This document shows, one piece after another, positions 1 through 5,121 of a stretch of 11,424 bases of DNA (the first letter of the stretch is position 1; each line of letters begins with the position of its first letter). The notes beneath the pieces were generated by a model, which searched no databases, was not told the origin of the DNA, and saw only the letters and a program-made list of their open reading frames with translations. This stretch comes from Polaribacter sp. (GTDB lineage Bacteria > Bacteroidota > Bacteroidia > Flavobacteriales > Flavobacteriaceae). The position numbers and the translations under genes were made by a program. The stretch is from positions 1 to 11,424 of the forward strand of contig JAQWOW010000064.1 in NCBI GenBank assembly GCA_029245665.1, in the 5' to 3' direction.

Positions 1-138
1 GGATTTGGAACGTTCTCTGTTTCTAACAGAGCTGCTAGAACTGGTAGAAATCCTCAAACAGGAAAAACGATTCAAATTGCTGCTAAAAATGTAGCTAAAT
101 TTAAAGCTGGTGCTGGATTAAGCGATGCTGTAAACTAA
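1..138 (+). CDS. HU-family DNA-binding protein, C-terminal part (5' end outside window)
   Basis: The window opens inside this gene. Frame 1 gives 45 residues and then a TAA stop. HU proteins are small dimeric nucleoid proteins that bend DNA. The visible part covers the DNA-binding beta arm and the C-terminal helix: GFGTFSVSNRAART at the start, then the family hallmark GRNPQTGKTI, then IAAKNVAKFKAGAGL, which matches the usual HU ending (about 90 residues in full). A strong hairpin terminator follows 23 bases after the stop, so the gene ends its transcription unit. HU upstream of yqgE is a familiar arrangement in Flavobacteriaceae. Which HU paralogue this is cannot be told from the fragment. 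Confidence 0.95.
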   Translation, partial: GFGTFSVSNRAARTGRNPQTGKTIQIAAKNVAKFKAGAGLSDAVN

Positions 139-161
139 GAATTTTAGTTTTAAAGTATATT

Positions 162-194
162 AAAAACTCTCTTTTTTAAAGAGAGTTTTTTTTT
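162..194 (+). terminator. Rho-independent terminator of the HU gene
   Basis: A perfect 10-bp stem (162-171 AAAAACTCTC with 181-190 GAGAGTTTTT) has a 9-nt loop and runs into a tract of nine T (186-194). It lies 23 bases after the HU stop codon and points the same way. Confidence 0.9.
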
Positions 195-227
195 ATTATA
201 TTTAATAATAATTTTATAACTAATATT

Positions 228-776
228 TTGAGACTAAATAAAGGAAAATTATTAATTGCAGAACCAGCTATTTTAAATGATAGCGCTTTCAATAGAACCA
301 TTGTTCTCCTTACAGAACACACTCCTAATAACTCTGTTGGCTTTATTTTAAATAGACGCTTAGACTATACTGTTAAAGATTTATTACCCGATATTAATTG
401 TCATTTTCCAGTCTATCATGGTGGACCTGTAGAAGAAGATAATTTATACTTTGTTCATAAGATTCCTGAATTACTTCCTGAAAGTATTGAGATTTCTAAT
501 GGTATCTTTTGGGGTGGTAATTTTAAATCTCTTAAAGACTTGTTAAACAAAGAAGTATTGAGTACCTCTGATATTCGTTTTTTCTTAGGATATTCCGGTT
601 GGAAGAAAGAACAACTTAATGAAGAAATGAATCAAAACTCTTGGTCTGTAAGTGAAAATGATTTCGAAACTATTTTTTCAATCAATAATGAAAATCTTTG
701 GAAAAATAAATTATTACAAAAAGGGGGCGACTATAAACTTTGGGCCAATGCGCCCAGTGATTATAATTTAAACTAA
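228..776 (+). CDS. YqgE/AlgH family protein (UPF0301)
   Basis: This is a 182-residue protein of the YqgE/AlgH family, which is widespread in bacteria and has no firmly established biochemical role (AlgH was named for a link to alginate control in Pseudomonas). Family landmarks are visible in order: GKLLIAEPAI (6-15), FNRTIVLLTEH (21-31), VGFILNR (37-43), the HGGPVEEDNLYFVH block (64-77), and FLGYSGWKKEQLNEEM (119-134). The length is normal for the family. The start is uncommon: no ATG precedes the conserved GKLLIAEP block in this frame, so TTG at 228 is the best choice; ATT at 225 is the nearest alternative. No clear -7 box was found in the 30 bases between the HU terminator and the start. 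The 3' end overlaps the convergent aminotransferase gene by 4 bp, with no terminator between them. Confidence 0.93.
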   Translation: MRLNKGKLLIAEPAILNDSAFNRTIVLLTEHTPNNSVGFILNRRLDYTVKDLLPDINCHFPVYHGGPVEEDNLYFVHKIPELLPESIEISNGIFWGGNFKSLKDLLNKEVLSTSDIRFFLGYSGWKKEQLNEEMNQNSWSVSENDFETIFSINNENLWKNKLLQKGGDYKLWANAPSDYNLN

Positions 777-1606
777 ACTCCTGCTATTTGTAACACACTT
801 AAATTATTTGCTATTTTCTTTCCAACTTCTGTCTTAAATCCTTTTTTCTTGTAACTGGTAACTGGTTGTATACCAATAATGGCATTTGTTATAAATACTT
901 CATCTGCTTTCTGTATTTCAAAAGGCGATATGGAAGTTTCTTGTAAAGTGAACTCCTTATTTTTTAAAATAATATCAATAACTTTAGAACGGGTGATACC
1001 TTTTATACAACCTTCAGAAAGAGCTGGTGTTTTGATGATATTTCCTTTGATGATAAAAATATTCCCATTGGTTACTTCTACAACTCCTTTTTTTTCATTT
1101 AATAAAATACAATTGTCTAAATCATTTTCATCAGCAAAAATGCTTGCCAACGTATTTAGCATTCTATTGTTCGTTTTAATCGTTGATAAAAGTCCCGAAT
1201 AATTATAAAAATCTTTATAAACATCTAAAGAATATGTATCCTTGATTTGATAAGAACTCTCTTTAACATCGATACTATAATCTATTTTATTTGTTTTTGG
1301 GGTATATAAACCTCCATCCTTTCTATAAATATTTAATCGAATTCTATAAGAATTTGCCTTTTTTTGAACGGATACAGTTTTAAGAATTTCTTTCTCTAAA
1401 AATTCTAAGGTAAATTCCATTGGAATTTTCATACGCAACATACGCATTGAAGACATTAATCTAAAATAATGATCTTCCCAAAAAATAACTTTATCAAAAC
1501 TCACTTTTACAGTTTCGAAAATAGCATCACCATATTTAAAAGCTCTATTTTCTAATGATAATTTTATGTTATCGAGATGTTGTAACTCTCCATTGAAGTT
1601 AATCAT
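773..1606 (-). CDS. Aminotransferase class IV (PLP-dependent; BCAT / aminodeoxychorismate lyase type)
   Basis: A 277-residue fold-type IV PLP enzyme. The group includes branched-chain aminotransferase, D-amino acid aminotransferase and 4-amino-4-deoxychorismate lyase (PabC, folate pathway). Visible landmarks: RAFKYGDAIFET (21-32), the arginine in the EDHYFRL segment (49), the probable Schiff-base lysine K144 in STIKTNNRML, E177 in VVEVTNGNIF, which should contact the pyridine nitrogen, and the phosphate-binding GCIKGITRSKVI (199-210). The sequence does not decide between transaminase and PabC lyase; the small size leans towards PabC or D-amino acid aminotransferase, so no symbol is given. The start at MINFNGEL fits the family. 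It follows the START-like gene on the same strand, but a strong terminator separates the two, so it probably has its own promoter; no perfect -7 box is visible. The 3' end overlaps yqgE by 4 bp, tail to tail. Confidence 0.9.
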   Translation of the reverse strand: MINFNGELQHLDNIKLSLENRAFKYGDAIFETVKVSFDKVIFWEDHYFRLMSSMRMLRMKIPMEFTLEFLEKEILKTVSVQKKANSYRIRLNIYRKDGGLYTPKTNKIDYSIDVKESSYQIKDTYSLDVYKDFYNYSGLLSTIKTNNRMLNTLASIFADENDLDNCILLNEKKGVVEVTNGNIFIIKGNIIKTPALSEGCIKGITRSKVIDIILKNKEFTLQETSISPFEIQKADEVFITNAIIGIQPVTSYKKKGFKTEVGKKIANNLSVLQIAGV

Positions 1607-1658
1607 AACTTAAAAATTTAAAGATGTAAAATTAGTGTATTTTAAAATATTTAATCAT

Positions 1659-1686
1659 AAAAAAACTCAACAAAATGTTGAGTTTT
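1659..1686 (-). terminator. Rho-independent terminator of the START-like gene
   Basis: A perfect 10-bp stem (1662-1671 AAAACTCAAC with 1677-1686 GTTGAGTTTT) has a 5-nt loop. Read on the - strand the stem is followed by a T tract (complement of the A run at 1659-1665). It lies about 20 bases after the START-like stop codon and before the aminotransferase start. Confidence 0.88.
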
Positions 1687-1706
1687 AAAATTTATAAAAA
1701 ATAAGA

Positions 1707-2090
1707 TTAAGCACCAATTGTATGTTTTAATTCGTCAATTTGATTTTCCCATAATTGTTTAGACTCTTCAACTTCATTCTCGTCATCTGCAAAATCTGTG
1801 ACGATTAAAGAAACGTCTTTAGTCAATGCATCTACCTGGATCTTGATTTCAAAAAAACTGTCATCTCCTTCGCTTTCTAACCATTTAAATCTAATTCTTT
1901 CATCAGACTTTTTAGTTATTAATTCTGCTTTTTCTTCTTCTCCGTCCCAAATAAAGCTATACTCTTTGCCTCTAGAATTAACTTTATCTGCAAACCATTC
2001 TTGTAAATTAGAAGGTGATGAAATATATTGGTATAACATATGAGGTGATGCGTGGATAGGAATTTCTAGTTCGAATTTTACTTTGGCCAT
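1707..2090 (-). CDS. START-like domain protein (SRPBCC / AHSA1-like fold)
   Basis: A 127-residue soluble protein resembling the short START-like/AHSA1-type proteins annotated throughout Bacteroidota. The pattern is an initial beta strand (KFELEIPIHASPHMLYQYI, 5-23), then the helix-loop LQEWFAD (29-35) typical of SRPBCC proteins, then alternating strands (YSFIWDGEEEKAELI, RIRFKWLES, FFEIKIQV, VSLIVTDFAD), and a long C-terminal helix (EESKQLWENQIDELKHTI). Such folds enclose a hydrophobic pocket for a small ligand; the ligand of this subgroup is not known, so no function is assigned. The ATG at 2090 directly precedes the conserved N-terminal strand. It has its own terminator and is divergent from the tRNA-Met gene. 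The association with the aminotransferase, YqgE and HU genes is typical for the family in flavobacteria. Confidence 0.85.
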   Translation of the reverse strand: MAKVKFELEIPIHASPHMLYQYISSPSNLQEWFADKVNSRGKEYSFIWDGEEEKAELITKKSDERIRFKWLESEGDDSFFEIKIQVDALTKDVSLIVTDFADDENEVEESKQLWENQIDELKHTIGA

Positions 2091-2153
2091 TGTTGTATAG
2101 TTAAGCTGACAATATAGGTAATAATTCTATTTAAAAAAAATTAAAAACACATC

Positions 2154-2183
2154 TTGCTAGTTTATAAATTTCAATTATATTTG
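2154..2183 (+). promoter_or_regulatory. Promoter of tRNA-Met
   Basis: TTG at 2154-2156 and TATATTTG at 2176-2183 are separated by exactly 19 nt. This matches the Bacteroidota housekeeping promoter (-33 TTG, -7 TAnnTTTG). Transcription should start near 2190, about 11 nt before the mature tRNA 5' end. Confidence 0.85.
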
Positions 2184-2200
2184 CAGCCTCAAAACCTCTC

Positions 2201-2274
2201 GGCGAGGTAGCTCAGTTGGTTAGAGCGCAGGATTCATAACCCTGAGGTCACGGGTTCAAATCCCGTTCTCGCTA
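2201..2274 (+). tRNA. tRNA-Met (anticodon CAT), elongator type
   Basis: The full cloverleaf can be drawn: acceptor GGCGAGG/TCTCGCT (G-U wobbles at pairs 1-72 and 7-66), D stem GCTC/GAGC, anticodon loop TTCATAA with CAT, T stem ACGGG/CCCGT with loop TTCAAAT, discriminator A. The anticodon stem CAGGA/CCCTG has an A-C mismatch at 31-39. It lacks the three G-C pairs of initiator tRNA, so it reads as elongator Met; tRNA-Ile with a lysidine-modified CAT anticodon is a less likely alternative. The 3' CCA is not encoded (CTA follows). Confidence 0.92.
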
Positions 2275-2276
2275 CT

Positions 2277-2308
2277 AAAATCTCAAACAAATTGTTTGAG
2301 ATTTTTTT
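2277..2308 (+). terminator. Rho-independent terminator of tRNA-Met
   Basis: A perfect 12-bp stem (2277-2288 AAAATCTCAAAC with 2294-2305 GTTTGAGATTTT) has a 5-nt loop and a T tract to 2308. It begins 3 nt after the discriminator base. Confidence 0.93.
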
Positions 2309-2399
2309 ATTAAAAGTACTTTCTGAAAATTACTAAAATTAATATTTTTAAAATAGTCTAAAATTGTATCTTGAACTGTTTTTAAACAAAAGAAAGTAC

Positions 2400-2423
2400 A
2401 TGCGAAAAATTTCTGATTTATGA
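2400..2423 (+). CDS. Seven-codon leader ORF overlapping the GNAT start
   Basis: ATG at 2400 opens MRKISDL and stops with TGA at 2421-2423, which overlaps the GNAT ATG (2420-2422) as ATGA. This is the geometry of translational coupling. Such short ORFs occur by chance in AT-rich DNA, so it is only a candidate. Confidence 0.25.
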   Translation: MRKISDL

Positions 2424-2866
2424 AAATACATATTCAAATTATAGAAGAGGAAAATATTTTAACAATAATTCCACTCTTAACGAAATTAAACTCAAAAACG
2501 CCACCAAAACTGCTAGAAGAAAGAGTTTTAGAAATTTCTAAAATTTCTAATTATGAATGCGCTGGCTTATATATTGATGGAAAATTAGCTGGTATTTCTG
2601 GCCTGTGGTATTCTACGAGACATTATATAGGAAAATCAGTTGAACCCGACCATGTCATTTTAGAGGAAACAATAAGAGGCAAAGGTATCGGAAAAAAATT
2701 CTTCAATTGGATTGACAATTATGTTATAAGTAAGGGATGTGAAGCTATAGAATTAAATGCATATGTTAACAACCCAAAATCTCATAAATTTTATTACAAT
2801 GAAGGCTATAATATTTATGGATTTCACTTTTTAAAAGTTTTACGTCCTGACAAAAAATTTTACTAA
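2420..2866 (+). CDS. GNAT family N-acetyltransferase
   Basis: A 148-residue protein of the GNAT superfamily, which moves an acetyl group from acetyl-CoA to an amine. The CoA pyrophosphate-binding motif A is visible as RGKGIGKKFFNWI (about 86-98), preceded by the strand HVILEETIR (78-86). The strand IELNAYVNNPKSHKFYYNEGY (about 115-135) corresponds to motif B, including the usual Asn and Tyr positions. The N-terminal half carries the substrate site and varies too much to name the substrate. Length is normal for a stand-alone GNAT. No perfect -7 box lies between the tRNA-Met terminator and the start. The gene sits alone between two tRNA genes, a position where strain-specific genes often settle, though its base composition does not stand out by eye. 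There is no terminator before the tRNA-Gly promoter, so read-through into that tRNA is possible. Confidence 0.9.
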   Translation: MKIHIQIIEEENILTIIPLLTKLNSKTPPKLLEERVLEISKISNYECAGLYIDGKLAGISGLWYSTRHYIGKSVEPDHVILEETIRGKGIGKKFFNWIDNYVISKGCEAIELNAYVNNPKSHKFYYNEGYNIYGFHFLKVLRPDKKFY

Positions 2867-2884
2867 TTTTTGCTAATAAAATTA

Positions 2885-2914
2885 TTGTAGAACTCAAAAA
2901 TGGTTCTATATTTG
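2885..2914 (+). promoter_or_regulatory. Promoter of tRNA-Gly
   Basis: TTG at 2885-2887 and TATATTTG at 2907-2914 are 19 nt apart, the same boxes and spacing as for tRNA-Met. The expected transcription start is near 2921, a few bases before the mature 5' end at 2929. Confidence 0.85.
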
Positions 2915-2928
2915 TAGCTCTTTACCAT

Positions 2929-3001
2929 GCGAAAGTAGCTCAGTTGGTAGAGCGTCAGCCTTCCAAGCTGAATGTCGCCAGTTCGAACCTGGTCTTTCGC
3001 T
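2929..3001 (+). tRNA. tRNA-Gly (anticodon TCC)
   Basis: A complete cloverleaf: acceptor GCGAAAG/CTTTCGC fully paired, D stem GCTC/GAGC, anticodon stem TCAGC/GCTGA around loop CTTCCAA (TCC), T stem GCCAG/CTGGT with loop TTCGAAC, discriminator T. The 3' CCA is not encoded. Confidence 0.95.
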
Positions 3002-3002
3002 C

Positions 3003-3038
3003 AAAAAAAAACCGAAACGATTTTGTTTCGGTTTTTTT
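3003..3038. terminator. Bidirectional terminator between tRNA-Gly and the rhomboid gene
   Basis: A 14-bp stem (3005-3018 with 3025-3038, core CCGAAAC/GTTTCGG) and a 6-nt loop are flanked by an A run on the left and a T run on the right. It can therefore end both tRNA-Gly (+) and the convergent rhomboid gene (-). The rhomboid stop codon (3037-3039) overlaps the hairpin by two bases. Confidence 0.92.
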
Positions 3039-3693
3039 ATATCTTCTTTAACTTATCTCCAAAAATTAACAATAAAAGAATAGGAGTTCCTAATATCAAA
3101 ACAAATAATTTATTCGAAATAAACAAAGAAGGATTTAGTAAAAGTGTAATTGTAAAACCACCTATCGCTCCTCCCAAGTGTGCAGAATGACCGATAATAC
3201 CCAACTGCTTTTTCATTCCATAAATTGAGTATAATAAATACCCTACTCCAAAAATATATCCTGGAATTGGTATGGGAATAAAAAACAAGTACAATTCCAT
3301 ACTTGGATATAATAGTATTGAAGAATACACGATTCCAGAAACAGCACCAGAGGCTCCTACTGCACTATAATATGGTTCCTTTTTATGATATTGTAAAGAA
3401 TAAAAACTACCCGCTAATAAACTTGTGAAATAAATAATTAAAAAATTTGTGATTCCCAAAAAACTTGCAACGATATCTCCAAAAAGATATAAAGCATACA
3501 TATTAAAACCAAGATGCATCCAATCTACATGCAAAAAGCCTGAAGTAAATACTCTTATTTTTTCCCCAGATAAAATTTTCCCTACCTGAAACTTGTATTT
3601 GTCGAGAAAAGAATACTTTTTAAAGCCTTGCATAGAGAACAAAACATTGGCTATTATAATTAATAAAACGGCTTGATTTATATTGTTTAACAT
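3037..3693 (-). CDS. Rhomboid family intramembrane serine protease
   Basis: A 218-residue polytopic membrane protein with the rhomboid signature. These enzymes cut transmembrane segments inside the bilayer using a Ser-His dyad. Seen in order: hydrophobic N-terminal segment (8-20), the RVFTSGFLHVDWMHLGFNMYALYLFG block (47-72) with H60 and N64 of the HxxxN motif, the active-site GASGA with Ser115, a hydrophobic stretch at 121-156, and GHSAHLGGAIGG with the probable catalytic His172. The C-terminus adds one more hydrophobic segment (about 197-211) and a basic tail. All catalytic residues are present, so it should be active; substrates are not predictable. The ATG at 3693 lies only 4 nt from a perfect -7 box, so the message may be leaderless. 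It diverges from the acyltransferase gene, and its stop codon lies in the shared terminator. Confidence 0.95.
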   Translation of the reverse strand: MLNNINQAVLLIIIANVLFSMQGFKKYSFLDKYKFQVGKILSGEKIRVFTSGFLHVDWMHLGFNMYALYLFGDIVASFLGITNFLIIYFTSLLAGSFYSLQYHKKEPYYSAVGASGAVSGIVYSSILLYPSMELYLFFIPIPIPGYIFGVGYLLYSIYGMKKQLGIIGHSAHLGGAIGGFTITLLLNPSLFISNKLFVLILGTPILLLLIFGDKLKKI

Positions 3694-3697
3694 AAAG

Positions 3698-3705
3698 CAA
3701 ACATA
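3698..3705 (-). promoter_or_regulatory. -7 box of the rhomboid promoter
   Basis: Read on the - strand this is TATGTTTG followed by C, a perfect TAnnTTTG. No TTG stands at 19 nt upstream. Only 4 nt separate the box from the rhomboid ATG, which would place the transcription start at or next to the start codon. Confidence 0.55.
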
Positions 3706-3749
3706 CTAAAAACAGCTTGTTAATTCTATTCCAATTTAAATTTAAATAC

Positions 3750-3757
3750 GATATTTG
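3750..3757 (+). promoter_or_regulatory. -7-like box of the acyltransferase gene
   Basis: GATATTTG followed by C matches TAnnTTTG at all but the first base. It would start transcription near 3764, upstream of the ATG at 3777 but downstream of the in-frame TTG at 3717. No TTG is found at the expected -33 distance. Confidence 0.45.
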
Positions 3758-3776
3758 CAATTCCAAAAAGTATTTT

Positions 3777-4667
3777 ATGAACTTTGTAGTTTTTGCTATT
3801 GCCTACCCTATTATTTCAGTATTGTCTAGATTGCCAATGAGGATTTTATACATAAAATCAGATTTCCTTTATCTATTGATGTATTATGTAATTGGATATA
3901 GAAAAAAAGTTGTTTTAGAAAATTTAAAACTCTCTTTTCCCGAAAAATCCGATAAAGAGTTAAAAAAAATTTCTAAAAAATTTTTCAAACATCTTACAGA
4001 TTTAATTATGGAGAGTATAAAATCATTTACTATTTCAAAAAAACAGATTTCAAAAAGATATACTTATAAGAATGCTGAAATGGTAAACAAATATGTACAA
4101 CAAGGAAAAAACATTGCCTTGGTAGGTGCACATCAAGCAAATTGGGAATGGTCAATTAGTTTACCGCTAGTTTTAAATATCGATCTATATGGAGCCTATA
4201 CAAAATTAAATAATAAATATTTTGAGAAATGGGTTCGTAACTCTAGAGAAAAGTTTGGTGTTATTGGCTATAAAACCTCTGATACCGTTCGAGGCATGCA
4301 AAAAAATTTTAATAATAAGAAGCAGGGAGCTTATATTTTATTGAGTGATCAATCTCCACAACTTCATAAAACATATTATTGGAGAGACTTTTTTGGAATA
4401 AAAGTACCTATTCACACAGGAGCAGAAATGCTTTCTAAAAAATTTGATTTAGTCGTTATAAACTATGTAACAAGAAAAGTAAAAAGAGGCTATTATGAAA
4501 CTGATTTTCAACTCATAACAGATTCCCCAAAAGAATTTAAAGATTATCAAATTACAGACAAATACACGGAATTAACGGAAAAAAACATACGGTTACAACC
4601 AGAATTTTATTTATGGTCTCACAAACGTTTTAAGCATAGAGACAAAGTCCCTAAAGAGTTTCAATAG
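3777..4667 (+). CDS. Lysophospholipid / lipid A acyltransferase, LpxL (HtrB)-like
   Basis: A 296-residue member of the LpxL/HtrB/LpxM acyltransferase family, which adds a secondary acyl chain to lipid A precursors at the cytoplasmic face of the inner membrane. The N-terminus is hydrophobic (FVVFAIAYPIISVLSRLP), followed by GYRKKVVLENLKLSFPEKS, typical of the family. The catalytic HX4E motif is HQANWE (H119, E124), and downstream come LLSDQSP and the VPIHTGAEMLSKKFDL block around 230-250. It ends with YLWSHKRFKHR, as in homologues. The frame is open back to a TTG at 3717, but I prefer ATG 3777: family members begin at this hydrophobic segment, and a promoter-like box lies between the two sites. 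In this phylum such genes are also annotated as general lysophospholipid acyltransferases, so the exact acceptor is uncertain. No clear terminator follows. Confidence 0.9.
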   Translation: MNFVVFAIAYPIISVLSRLPMRILYIKSDFLYLLMYYVIGYRKKVVLENLKLSFPEKSDKELKKISKKFFKHLTDLIMESIKSFTISKKQISKRYTYKNAEMVNKYVQQGKNIALVGAHQANWEWSISLPLVLNIDLYGAYTKLNNKYFEKWVRNSREKFGVIGYKTSDTVRGMQKNFNNKKQGAYILLSDQSPQLHKTYYWRDFFGIKVPIHTGAEMLSKKFDLVVINYVTRKVKRGYYETDFQLITDSPKEFKDYQITDKYTELTEKNIRLQPEFYLWSHKRFKHRDKVPKEFQ

Positions 4668-4896
4668 TACTTTTAAATCTAACTTTCACAAAAAATAATG
4701 TAACAAGCATCTTAGTTTGTCATCAAAAAATATTGGTTTTTTAGATTTTAAAATATTTTAAATCTTTCACCGATTAGAATGTTGTTTTGAAAGAAAAAGA
4801 AACTTTGTAATGCAGAATCTACTGGAATTAATGATTTTTTAATATCTGGCATATAAATACATCGAACTTTATAATCTTACTGAATATAAAAATACT
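4668..4896. other. Intergenic stretch without recognisable gene
   Basis: This part of the 454-base gap after the acyltransferase gene shows no sizeable open frame, RNA gene or strong terminator. An imperfect AT-only palindrome around 4743-4765 (AGATTT ... AAATCT arms) could form a weak hairpin after the acyltransferase gene but lacks a G/C core. Confidence 0.5.
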
Positions 4897-5083
4897 TCAA
4901 AAAGTAATATTCAATCCTACTCCTACAGAAATTTCACAGCCAGTCAAATGACAATCATCATGTATTTCTTTCCCTACTAAAGAAGTATCTGTTTTAGACA
5001 TAGAACTACTTCCCAGGAACTTATGTCAAGTTAATTTGTAGCTTCTCAAAATTAAAACCAATGATGAATAGTATCAAAACACT
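4897..5083 (-). pseudogene. Frameshifted remnant of an outer-membrane beta-barrel protein C-terminus
   Basis: Read on the - strand, 5083 down to 5024 gives SVLILFIIGFNFEKLQINLT. The frame then hits TAA, but reading on from 5022 in the next frame gives KFLGSSSMSKTDTSLVGK, then EIHDDCHLTGCEISVGVG and LNITF, ending with TGA at 4897-4899. The join at 5023 needs one surplus base (or two missing). Amphipathic strands (GFNFEKLQINL, EISVGVGLNITF) and a terminal Phe are typical of the last strands of outer-membrane barrels. An in-frame stop (5084-5086) closes the fragment on its N-terminal side, so only about 60 residues survive. An ATG at 5001 would give an intact 34-residue ORF, but it lacks a full barrel and I take it as decay. 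The family cannot be named. Confidence 0.5.
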
Positions 5084-5121
5084 TTATTTAGAAATAAAAT
5101 TATATTAATTTTTCAGAGGCT

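Noticed and set aside
2364..2374. TATCTTGA as a -7 box for the GNAT gene
   Set aside because: It fits TAnnTTTG poorly in the last bases and has no TTG at the right distance.
2201..3001. tRNA genes as attachment sites of an integrated element
   Set aside because: No integrase gene is present, and I found no second copy of either tRNA 3' end in the window.
2972..3190. Open frame of 72 codons on the + strand from tRNA-Gly into the rhomboid gene
   Set aside because: It begins inside the tRNA, crosses the terminator and is antisense to rhomboid; no coding signs.
3717..3776. Twenty-codon N-terminal extension of the acyltransferase from TTG 3717
   Set aside because: Family proteins begin at the hydrophobic segment encoded from ATG 3777, and a promoter-like box (3750-3757) lies inside the extension.
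4725..4765. AT-only hairpins after the acyltransferase gene as terminator
   Set aside because: The stems are A/T only, short or with a bulge; in such AT-rich DNA they are expected by chance.
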